13,656 nt of DNA from an uncultured bacterium (GTDB lineage: Bacteria; Cyanobacteriota; Vampirovibrionia; Gastranaerophilales; Gastranaerophilaceae), in NCBI GenBank assembly GCA_900314375.1, contig OMVC01000044.1, positions 1 through 13,656 of the forward strand, given 5' to 3'. The notes under the pieces were generated by a model. That model searched no databases. It saw nothing but the letters and a program-made list of their open reading frames with translations, and was not told the DNA's origin. The position numbers and the translations under genes are program-made. Shown piece after piece: positions 1-6,191 of this stretch (position 1 is the stretch's first letter; each line of letters opens with the position of its first letter).

Positions 1-267
1 AACAAAAGACCCCTCTTTAAAGTAACTTTTTTCCAAATATCCTGAAACTCTCGGAACAATACTGACTTCATTTTGGGCATCGACACGTCCTGAAGATTCA
101 AAAGAAATATTTACCTCAGTTGTTTTAACTCTTTCAACAGTAACCTCAGGAGGTCTGTATGTTGAAAGCATTTTTGCTCTGATATTTCCCGATACGATAT
201 TAATGGCAAATCTTACTAAAATTGTCCCCACTATAATTATTGTCGGTATCAGAATAGCTTTGCGCAT
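1..267 (-). CDS. RND efflux membrane fusion protein (HlyD/AcrA family), N-terminal part, cut by window edge
   Basis: This open frame runs off the left edge, giving 89 codons. It starts MRKAILIPTIIIVGTILVRF, a short basic N-terminus followed by one membrane helix (about residues 4-24), as in an uncleaved signal anchor. Residues 40-89 read like the first strands of an RND/HlyD periplasmic adaptor: PPEVTVERVKTTEV, then SSGRVDAQNEVSIVPRVSGYLEK and FKEGSFV, matching the family pattern of G-x-V-x-A then V-x-V-x-P-R-V-S-G and F-x-E-G-x-x-V. Family members link an inner-membrane transporter to an outer-membrane channel, so a pump gene probably follows outside the window. The ATG has a GGAG site 5 bases upstream, which lies inside rdgB. 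The frame overlaps the rdgB end by 68 bases. The family call is fairly safe; the substrate is unknown. Confidence 0.82.
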   Translation of the reverse strand, partial: MRKAILIPTIIIVGTILVRFAINIVSGNIRAKMLSTYRPPEVTVERVKTTEVNISFESSGRVDAQNEVSIVPRVSGYLEKSYFKEGSFV

Positions 268-838
268 CAAGACTCCATGAATTTACAAATTCAATCATTT
301 TTCTTAAAGCACGGCTTCTGTGCGAAATAGTATTTTTTTCTTCCTCTGACATTTGCGCAATTGTAATATCGTAGCCGTCAGGAATAAAAATCGGGTCATA
401 CCCGAAACCGTTGTTTCCTGTTTGGGTGTGTGCAATTTTGCCATGACATTCGCCAACTTCTTGTCTGATTGTTTTGCCGTCTTTATCTACAAGAGTCATA
501 GCACAAACAAATTTTGCTCTCCTATTAGCGACTTCGGTAAGATTATTTAGCAATTTGTCTATACGCTTTTGGGGGGTAGTATCATATCTTGCGGAATAAA
601 TTCCGGGTTCACCGTTTAAAGCTTCTACACACAAACCGGAATCATCGGCTAACGATATTCTGCCTGAAATTCGTGCGGCTTCCTGCGCTTTTATTAAAGA
701 ATTTTCTTCAAATGTAAGCCCGTTTTCAAGCGGATTAAAACCGTCAGGCGGGAGTTCAAATTCTATACCCGAACCCTTTGCAATATCATTTACTTCTTGT
801 ACTTTATGTGCATTTCCCGTTGCAAATACTATTTTCAT
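200..838 (-). CDS. rdgB: XTP/dITP diphosphatase (RdgB/HAM1 family)
   Basis: This 212-residue enzyme hydrolyses non-canonical purine triphosphates (ITP, dITP, XTP) to monophosphates, keeping them out of DNA and RNA. The family motifs are in order: FATGNAHKVQEV at the N-terminus, LADDSGLCVEALNGEPGIYSARY in the middle, and GFGYDPIF followed by EEEKNTISHRSRAL near the C-terminus. The frame stays open 32 codons upstream, but MKIVFATGN is the family start, so I use 838. That leaves one base after the uppS stop, implying translational coupling. The conserved fold ends near residue 187. The last 25 residues are encoded mainly where the next gene begins and look like a non-conserved tail. Function is confident; the role of the tail is unknown. 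Confidence 0.95.
   Translation of the reverse strand: MKIVFATGNAHKVQEVNDIAKGSGIEFELPPDGFNPLENGLTFEENSLIKAQEAARISGRISLADDSGLCVEALNGEPGIYSARYDTTPQKRIDKLLNNLTEVANRRAKFVCAMTLVDKDGKTIRQEVGECHGKIAHTQTGNNGFGYDPIFIPDGYDITIAQMSEEEKNTISHRSRALRKMIEFVNSWSLDAQSYSDTDNNYSGDNFSKICH
273..276 (-). promoter_or_regulatory. Ribosome binding site of the membrane fusion protein gene, inside rdgB
   Basis: On the minus strand GGAG stands 5 bases before the ATG at 267. It fixes the start of the membrane fusion protein and shows that translation begins within the last 23 codons of rdgB. Confidence 0.6.
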
Positions 839-839
839 G

Positions 840-1535
840 TTACTTCCCAAACCTTCTTTGTCTTCTTGCGTATTCATCCAAACATCTTTCAAAATATTTT
901 TTATCAAATTCAGGCCAAAATTCATCGACAACAATTATTTCAGAGTAAGCAATCTGCCACAACAAATAATTTGATATTCTCTTTTCTCCGCCGGTACGGA
1001 TTAAAATGTCAGGATCCGGAATATTTGAAGTGTAAAGATGCTTACTAATTGTATCTTTAGTTATATCCTCTACCTTTAAACCTTCCGAAACAATTTGTTT
1101 AACAGCATTTGTAATTTCATCACGCGCACCATAATTTAGTGCAATTTGCAAATTTACACCTTCGTTATTTTTAGTTTTTTCTTGAGCATTTAGTATAACC
1201 TCTTGAAGTTTGTCGGATAATTTGGAAGTGTCCCCGATAAATGATATTTTTACGCCCTCTTTGTGCATATCATCAAGCTCATTTTTAAGTGTAACGGCTA
1301 CTAAATCCATTAAAAAATCAACTTCTTCTTTTTTGCGCTTCCAATTTTCAGTCGAAAAAGCATATACAGTAAGATATTTTATTCCAAAATCATCACAGGC
1401 TCTTGTTATAGCTCGAAGCGAGTCAACCCCTTTTTTGTGTCCTGCAGGTGCAGGAAGATTATGAGCCTTTGCCCAGCGTCTGTTACCATCCATTATTATA
1501 GCTACATGTTTTATATCATTATCAAAAATTTTCAT
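840..1535 (-). CDS. uppS: Isoprenyl transferase (undecaprenyl diphosphate synthase)
   Basis: This 231-residue cis-prenyltransferase extends farnesyl diphosphate with isopentenyl diphosphate to make the C55 lipid carrier for peptidoglycan and other wall polymers. Motifs seen: IMDGNRRWA with the catalytic Asp at residue 16, followed by AGHKKG; YLTVYAFSTENWKR; LNYGARDEI; and, near the end, DPDILIRTGGEKRISNYLLWQ with AYSEIIVVDEFWPEF. The length is slightly short of the common 240-260 because the N-terminus is minimal. RTGGE replaces the commoner RTSGE, a variation known in the family. The ATG lies 3 bases after the ilvD stop, and rdgB begins one base after its own stop. A GGAG stands 14 bases upstream, too far to be a strong site, so coupling to ilvD translation is likely. 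Confidence 0.96.
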   Translation of the reverse strand: MKIFDNDIKHVAIIMDGNRRWAKAHNLPAPAGHKKGVDSLRAITRACDDFGIKYLTVYAFSTENWKRKKEEVDFLMDLVAVTLKNELDDMHKEGVKISFIGDTSKLSDKLQEVILNAQEKTKNNEGVNLQIALNYGARDEITNAVKQIVSEGLKVEDITKDTISKHLYTSNIPDPDILIRTGGEKRISNYLLWQIAYSEIIVVDEFWPEFDKKYFERCLDEYARRQRRFGK

Positions 1536-1538
1536 AAG

Positions 1539-3194
1539 CTATACTATTGCTCCATGTGATGCATCTTGTACAGTCTTTGCATATTTAGATAAATAACCTG
1601 ATTTGCATTTTAATTCAAAAGGTTTCAACAGTTTTCGACGTTCATTAAGCACATCATCTGATACAAGTACATCTATACTTCTTTTGTTTATGTCAATTTT
1701 AATCTTATCACCGTTTTTTATCAAGGCTATATTTCCGCCGTTTGCAGCTTCCGGACAAACATGACCGATACATATTCCTCTTGTTCCGCCTGAAAATCTG
1801 CCGTCAGTTATGAGCGCAACGGTTTTTCCTAATCCTTTACCTACTAATAAAGAAGTTGGTGCAAGCATTTCTCTCATTCCGGGGCCGCCTTTTGGTCCTT
1901 CATATCGAATAATAATTACATCACCGTCTTTAATTTTATCTGTCTCTAATGCTGACATAGCATCCTCTTCACAATCAAAGCACTTTGCAACCCCTTCAAA
2001 CTCATAACACCCTTCGTCAATCCCTGAAATTTTTGTCACACAGCCTTCCGGTGCAATATTTCCGTATAAAATACCAAGTCCAGGTTTTGTATTTACAGGT
2101 TTCTCATAAGTTTTTATTAAATCTTTATTCACAAACGCATTTTCAGATATTTCAAATGTTGAATACCCGCAAACTGTTTTCTTATCCTTTATCCCAATGT
2201 TTGCATCAATCAAGTTTTTCATCAATGCAGGAACTCCGCCCGCATTATGAAATTCTGTCATTGTCGGATTCGCTGCGGGGTCAAGCTTTAATATTTGATG
2301 AACTTTCTTACCCCATAAATCAAAATCATTTAATTTAAGGTCAATACCGCCCGCATTTGCAAAAGCTAACAGGTGCATGACGCTGTTTGTACTTCCTCCC
2401 AATGCCAAATCACAAATTATGGCATTTATTAAGGTTTCCTTATCGATAATATCTAAAGGTTTTATATCATTTTTTACTAAATCAACAATTTGAATACCTG
2501 ATTCAAACGCTATTCTGCGTTTTTTTGAAGATACGGCAGATGAAGTTGCGCATAAAGGCAAACTCATCCCCATAGCTTCTGCTAAACAAGCCATAGTATT
2601 TGCAGTGTACATTCCCTGACAAGACCCGATAGTCGGGCAAGATTCTTCTTCAAGTTCAAGTAATCTTTGCTCATCAATTTGATTACTTCTGAACTTTCCG
2701 ACAGCTTCAAAAGAGCCTTTTATCATAGTTAATTTTTCGCAACGGCTCTCTCCTTCGAGCATAGGGCCTGCAGTAACAATAATAGAAGGTATATTTAATC
2801 GCATAGCAGCAATCAGCATTCCGGGAGTAATTTTATCGCAGTTAGTCAGCAATACAAGTCCGTCAAGCTGATGCCCTTGTGCAACAGTTTCAATACAATC
2901 AGCAATTAAATCGCGTGAAGGTAAAGAATAACGCATGCCGTTATGTCCCATCGCAATTCCGTCACATATCGCCGGAACTCCAAAAATAAAAGCATGTCCG
3001 CCTCCGGTATGTATTCCTTTTTCAATTTGACGTTCCAAATCACGCATCCCGCAATGACCCGGAATTAAATCAGTAAAGGAACTCGCTATACCAATAAATG
3101 GGCTTTCCAACGATTTTCTGCTAACTCCGGCAGCCATTAACAGTGCTCTGTGCGGAGTATGTGCTATACCCTTTTTTATATTATCACTTTTCAT
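1539..3194 (-). CDS. ilvD: Dihydroxy-acid dehydratase
   Basis: This 551-residue, full-length enzyme of the IlvD/Edd family converts 2,3-dihydroxy-3-methylvalerate and 2,3-dihydroxyisovalerate to the 2-keto acids that precede isoleucine and valine. Three cysteines sit where the family binds its iron-sulfur cluster: Cys48 in PGHCGMRD, Cys119 in TNCDKITPG and Cys192 in IGSCQGMYTANTM. Asp78, Asp120 and Lys121 (the CDK motif) are the expected magnesium ligands. The C-terminal part carries DGRFSGGTRG and HVCPEAANGG. A good AGGA site precedes the ATG. Edd (phosphogluconate dehydratase) is less likely because the motifs and length fit IlvD better. It is odd that no other branched-chain amino acid gene lies nearby: it sits between an ftsL-like gene (15-base gap) and uppS (3-base gap). 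Confidence 0.95.
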   Translation of the reverse strand: MKSDNIKKGIAHTPHRALLMAAGVSRKSLESPFIGIASSFTDLIPGHCGMRDLERQIEKGIHTGGGHAFIFGVPAICDGIAMGHNGMRYSLPSRDLIADCIETVAQGHQLDGLVLLTNCDKITPGMLIAAMRLNIPSIIVTAGPMLEGESRCEKLTMIKGSFEAVGKFRSNQIDEQRLLELEEESCPTIGSCQGMYTANTMACLAEAMGMSLPLCATSSAVSSKKRRIAFESGIQIVDLVKNDIKPLDIIDKETLINAIICDLALGGSTNSVMHLLAFANAGGIDLKLNDFDLWGKKVHQILKLDPAANPTMTEFHNAGGVPALMKNLIDANIGIKDKKTVCGYSTFEISENAFVNKDLIKTYEKPVNTKPGLGILYGNIAPEGCVTKISGIDEGCYEFEGVAKCFDCEEDAMSALETDKIKDGDVIIIRYEGPKGGPGMREMLAPTSLLVGKGLGKTVALITDGRFSGGTRGICIGHVCPEAANGGNIALIKNGDKIKIDINKRSIDVLVSDDVLNERRKLLKPFELKCKSGYLSKYAKTVQDASHGAIV

Positions 3195-3209
3195 ATAATA
3201 TTCCTATAA

Positions 3210-3683
3210 TTAATAACCTATAGCCCAGCGAAATTCATTTGCAACAGGTTTTGGAGAAGATATAACAGTATCATCATTATTCATTGCCGTAACTTCAATA
3301 ACCTTATTGGCCTTTTGCAATAAGTTAAATTTTCCGACTCTGTTATCTACATTATTAAAAGACTTATATCTGTCTAAATCAGCCTGCAAATCAAGATTTT
3401 CAGAATTTATGCGAACAATTTCACTATCTAATTTATTCAATTTTGCCTCATAATTCATTGCAATATAATAACTTATAAATGTAATAAGAATAGTAAATAA
3501 CAAACAGCAGCACAAAGTTTTATTAATCCGTCTTGTAACCATTTCTCTGACAGTTACAGGTTTTGATTGATATAATGAATTATCAGATAACACATCAGAT
3601 ACACGCTCGTTATTAACCCTTGCACCATAAGTTTGGTTTCTGACCTTTACAAATCCATTTCTATTTATAATTTTTGCACTCAA
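3210..3683 (-). CDS. ftsL: FtsL-like cell division protein (single membrane helix plus coiled coil)
   Basis: This is a 157-residue bitopic protein. Residues 1-55 are basic and cytoplasmic, residues 57-77 form one membrane helix, and residues 78-110 look like a short coiled coil (YEAKLNKLDSEIVRINSENLDL). The C-terminal tail would lie outside the membrane. Sequence identity to known FtsL is too low to judge by eye. The call rests on topology, size and position directly after rsmH, where FtsL lies in most division clusters. FtsL works with FtsB and FtsQ to activate septal wall synthesis. The start is TTG: a stop codon sits a few codons upstream and the first ATG is residue 48. No strong ribosome site precedes it, and rsmH ends 7 bases before. 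Three successive cysteines (58-60) open the membrane helix. A DivIC/FtsB-like protein is the alternative. Confidence 0.6.
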   Translation of the reverse strand: MSAKIINRNGFVKVRNQTYGARVNNERVSDVLSDNSLYQSKPVTVREMVTRRINKTLCCCLLFTILITFISYYIAMNYEAKLNKLDSEIVRINSENLDLQADLDRYKSFNNVDNRVGKFNLLQKANKVIEVTAMNNDDTVISSPKPVANEFRWAIGY

Positions 3684-3690
3684 AATATAT

Positions 3691-4623
3691 CTACTTTCTT
3701 ATACATCTTGCAATTCTTAATTTTGCACTTCTCGAAGGCGGATTTGCAACAATTTCATCATTAGATGCAATTATTGGTTTTTTATTAACTAACTCCAAAA
3801 CCGGCGGCGGACAATTACATATCATTTGAGTTTTGTCACAATGACAACGCGTTGAATAATACTTGAATGTCTGCTTTACAATTCTGTCTTCAAGAGAATG
3901 AAAACTAATTACAGAAATTATACCATCAAATGCTATTATATCCAAGACATTTTCTAATGCGGATTTAATATTTTGTAACTCTTGATTTACTTCAATTCTT
4001 ATCGCTTGAAATACCCTTGTTGATGGGTGAATATTAGATTTTATTTTTGGAACTGACGAAACAATTAAATCCGAAAGTTCTGTTGTTGTTTTTATCGTGC
4101 TAACTTTTCTTCGCGAAACAATTGCTTTTGCTATTCGTTTTGAAAAACGTTCTTCTCCATATTGAGAAAATATTCTTATTAAATCATCCTCGCTATAATT
4201 ATTAACAACATCAAAAGCAGTAATTTCAGCATCAGTGTCAAACCGCATATCTAAAGGAGCTTCTTTCATAAATGAAAATCCGCGCTCCTGCTTTGTTAAT
4301 TGGTGATATGAAGCTCCTAAATCAAACAATATGCCGTCAATTTTATTTATCCCTAAACCTGACAAAACTTCTTTTACATTAACATAAGAACTTTTCACTA
4401 CGGTAAGATTTTTATAATCTTTTAATCTTTCTTTTGCGGCGCTAATTGCTTCATCATCAATATCAAAAGAAATTAATCTTCCGTTTGGGGATATTCTTTG
4501 TAAAATCAATTCACTATGCCCGCCGCCACCCAACGTTGCATCTACAATTACTTTACCGTTAGTACAATTCAAGGCGTCAACAGCCTCATTTTTCATTACC
4601 GTATAGTGTTTAAAATCTGTCAT
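3691..4623 (-). CDS. rsmH: 16S rRNA (cytosine-1402-N4)-methyltransferase
   Basis: This 310-residue SAM-dependent enzyme (formerly MraW) methylates N4 of C1402 in 16S rRNA, in the decoding centre. Motifs in order: HYTVMKNEAVDAL at the start, the SAM-binding loop DATLGGGGHSE, FDIDDEAI, FDLGASYHQLTKQERGFSF followed by PLDMRFD, and near the end VISFHSLEDRIVKQ. A CHC...CNCPPP cysteine cluster follows, as is common in the family. The frame is open to 4692, but those extra 23 codons would run through a terminator hairpin, and family alignment favours MTDFKHYTV at 4623. No Shine-Dalgarno site precedes that ATG. An extended -10 box lies 6 bases upstream, which predicts a leaderless message. It heads a unit with ftsL, ilvD, uppS, rdgB and the adaptor gene. 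Confidence 0.95.
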   Translation of the reverse strand: MTDFKHYTVMKNEAVDALNCTNGKVIVDATLGGGGHSELILQRISPNGRLISFDIDDEAISAAKERLKDYKNLTVVKSSYVNVKEVLSGLGINKIDGILFDLGASYHQLTKQERGFSFMKEAPLDMRFDTDAEITAFDVVNNYSEDDLIRIFSQYGEERFSKRIAKAIVSRRKVSTIKTTTELSDLIVSSVPKIKSNIHPSTRVFQAIRIEVNQELQNIKSALENVLDIIAFDGIISVISFHSLEDRIVKQTFKYYSTRCHCDKTQMICNCPPPVLELVNKKPIIASNDEIVANPPSRSAKLRIARCIRK

Positions 4624-4629
4624 AAACTT

Positions 4630-4638
4630 ATGATAGCA
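4630..4638 (-). promoter_or_regulatory. Extended -10 promoter of rsmH, positioned for leaderless transcription
   Basis: On the minus strand TGC-TATCAT forms an extended -10 element (five of six matches to TATAAT, plus TG). The expected transcription start, 7 bases past the box, is the A of the rsmH ATG at 4623. The -35 position is T-rich without a clear match and overlaps the U-tract of the upstream terminator. Confidence 0.45.
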
Positions 4639-4649
4639 TAAATATTCAC

Positions 4650-4682
4650 GCAAAAAGAGGAACTTATTAAAAGTTCCTCTTT
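4650..4682 (-). terminator. Rho-independent terminator between the 59-residue gene and rsmH
   Basis: A perfect 12-bp stem (AAAGAGGAACTT paired with AAGTTCCTCTTT, arms 4671-4682 and 4654-4665) with a 5-base loop is followed on the minus strand by a run of T (4652-4656). It lies 24 bases past the stop of the upstream minus gene and just before the rsmH promoter. On the plus strand the T-run is too short to suggest function. Confidence 0.85.
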
Positions 4683-4706
4683 CAATTCTCATACACTATT
4701 AAATTT

Positions 4707-4886
4707 TTACATTACAAATCCTGACAAGCCCTCCCTGTCAAATATCTCGATAAATACAGCTTTTGTACAAGCAAGACCCAAGCCTTGCTCATCAATAATT
4801 TCAATAACATTGCTGAAATCATCCACAGCTCCTGTTGATGACACCATTACTATTGAACTTTGTTCGTTTAAATCTTCGTATCCCAT
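4707..4886 (-). CDS. Small conserved-looking protein of unknown function, 59 residues
   Basis: I do not recognise this protein. It starts MGYEDLNEQSS and ends EGLSGFVM. It is acidic, with no signal peptide, membrane helix or cysteine pair, and has one cysteine in the stretch GLACTKAVFIEIFD. The frame is open 13 codons further upstream, but AAGAGG lies 7 bases before the ATG at 4886 and decides the start. The good ribosome site and the strong terminator right after the gene argue that it is really expressed. It follows the S1 gene by about 96 bases, and I see no clear promoter of its own, so it could be read from the S1 promoter. No function can be inferred. Confidence 0.6.
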   Translation of the reverse strand: MGYEDLNEQSSIVMVSSTGAVDDFSNVIEIIDEQGLGLACTKAVFIEIFDREGLSGFVM

Positions 4887-4893
4887 ATTTGTA

Positions 4894-4899
4894 CCTCTT
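4894..4899 (-). promoter_or_regulatory. Ribosome binding site of the 59-residue gene
   Basis: On the minus strand AAGAGG stands 7 bases before the ATG at 4886. It selects this start over the in-frame ATG at 4925, which has no such site. Confidence 0.55.
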
Positions 4900-4937
4900 A
4901 TTGTGTAACTTAATAATCGGCACAATTGGGAAATAAC

Positions 4938-4956
4938 TTTAATAATTTTTATTAAA
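4938..4956. repeat. AT-only inverted repeat downstream of the S1 gene
   Basis: An 8-bp inverted repeat (TTTAATAA / TTATTAAA, 3-base loop) lies 27 bases past the S1 stop. It contains no G or C pair, so it is a poor terminator candidate. If it does not stop transcription, the 59-residue gene is part of the S1 transcript. Confidence 0.25.
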
Positions 4957-4982
4957 TATTAAGAAATATTACAAAAGTATTA

Positions 4983-6086
4983 TTATTCATCTGCAGAAGG
5001 TGCAGGTGGAAGTTCTTGTATTACTTCCTGTTCAATAGACTGTTCATGTATAGAAAGAGCTATTCTTCTATCTGACGGGTTGAACTTTATAATATATGTA
5101 TCAAGTTTGTCACCTGCATTTAATATTGTTTTCGTTTCATTTTGGTATTCAATAACTTCATTATGAGGTAACAAAGCTTCAACACCCGGATAAACTTCTA
5201 CAAAAGCACCAAAATATTTTATACGGGTAACCGTACCTAATATTTTGTCACCTTCTTTTATATTTTTTTCAGCCTCTATCCAAGGATCAGGCTCTAATTG
5301 CTTTAAGCTTAAAGATACACGCTGCTTTTCATGATCAACCAAAATTACTTCAACATCAATTGTATCACCCAGCTTCAAAATATCTGTCGGATGATCAATC
5401 CATCGCCATGACAATTGGGACAACGGCAAAAGACCATCTACTCCGCCTATGTCAATAAATGCGCCAAAATCTGTGATTCGTACGACTTCACCTTTCACGA
5501 TTTGACCTGCCTCAATTTGCGAGAACACACTTTTTCTGGATTCTTCCACCGAATCATCGTATACTTTTTTATTTGATAATATAAAATTATTTTGCTGTAA
5601 ATCTAAAGTTAAGATTTTAACTTCAATCTTTGAACCGGGTTCTAACACTGCATCTTTTAAGCGTAATTGGCTTGATGGAACAAAACCTCTAACTCCTGCA
5701 ACTTCTACTATTACACCGCCTTTTACTGTACTAATAACAGTACCTAAAATTATTTCATCAGCATCTTTTGCTTTTTCAAGTTCTTTCCATGCATAAGCTA
5801 AGTCGACTTTCTTTTTAGATAGCAAGAATCTACCGTCCTCGTCTTCCTCACGAATAATCATGAATTCGGCTTCTTGCCCTTTTTCAAACTTATCTTCTAC
5901 ATTTTCGCCTTTTTCTACAGCTTCATAAGAAGGAACAAGAGCCGCAGTCTTTGCGCCAATATCTACCAGTACACCTTGACCTTCAAATCCGCAAACAATA
6001 CCTTTTACCAAATCACCTTTTTTAAAACTATAGTCATACTGTTCCAACAATTTTTCAAAATCTTGATTATCCTTCTTCGTACTCAT
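4983..6086 (-). CDS. rpsA: Ribosomal protein S1 homologue with four S1 domains
   Basis: This 367-residue protein has four S1 (OB-fold) RNA-binding domains at about residues 21-94, 111-176, 192-269 and 277-349. The third is the most canonical (GEVVRITDFGAFIDIGGVDGLL...SLSLKQL). S1 docks on the 30S subunit and helps load mRNAs with weak ribosome sites. The short four-domain form resembles cyanobacterial and Gram-positive S1 proteins more than the six-domain enterobacterial one. A start at 6104 is in frame, but no ribosome site precedes it, whereas GGGG lies 6 bases before the ATG at 6086. The tail ends in a Pro/Ala-rich acidic stretch. It has its own strong promoter. An S1-like general RNA-binding protein that is not ribosomal cannot be excluded. 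Confidence 0.85.
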   Translation of the reverse strand: MSTKKDNQDFEKLLEQYDYSFKKGDLVKGIVCGFEGQGVLVDIGAKTAALVPSYEAVEKGENVEDKFEKGQEAEFMIIREEDEDGRFLLSKKKVDLAYAWKELEKAKDADEIILGTVISTVKGGVIVEVAGVRGFVPSSQLRLKDAVLEPGSKIEVKILTLDLQQNNFILSNKKVYDDSVEESRKSVFSQIEAGQIVKGEVVRITDFGAFIDIGGVDGLLPLSQLSWRWIDHPTDILKLGDTIDVEVILVDHEKQRVSLSLKQLEPDPWIEAEKNIKEGDKILGTVTRIKYFGAFVEVYPGVEALLPHNEVIEYQNETKTILNAGDKLDTYIIKFNPSDRRIALSIHEQSIEQEVIQELPPAPSADE

Positions 6087-6128
6087 TTTTAACCCCACTG
6101 TCATAAAGACAAATCTATTACGAAGATT

Positions 6129-6157
6129 ATAGTAGCAAATTTTTTATAATATGTAAA
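6129..6157 (-). promoter_or_regulatory. Sigma-70-type promoter of the S1 gene
   Basis: On the minus strand a TTTACA -35 box (6152-6157) is separated by exactly 17 bases from a TACTAT -10 box (6129-6134), and TG precedes the -10 as an extended element. The start would fall near 6122, giving a leader of about 36 bases. The strength fits a ribosomal protein gene. Confidence 0.7.
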
Positions 6158-6191
6158 GTATTATTAAGTTTAGTTAAATTTTTATAACAAA

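Noticed and set aside
353..550. Plus-strand open frame
   Set aside because: Lies antisense inside the conserved rdgB motifs; no ribosome site and no family resemblance.
1985..2338. 117-residue plus-strand open frame
   Set aside because: Antisense to ilvD, whose motifs run through it without a break; low-complexity translation.
4624..4692. N-terminal extension of rsmH to an ATG at 4692
   Set aside because: The extension crosses a 12-bp terminator and adds residues absent from the family start H-x-x-V-M.
5874..6092. Plus-strand open frame of 72 residues
   Set aside because: Antisense to the first S1 domain; Phe/Ile-rich translation is an effect of AT-rich antisense sequence.
6087..6104. Six-residue longer start for the S1 gene
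   Set aside because: No ribosome site before the ATG at 6104, whereas GGGG lies 6 bases before the ATG at 6086. Not fully excluded.
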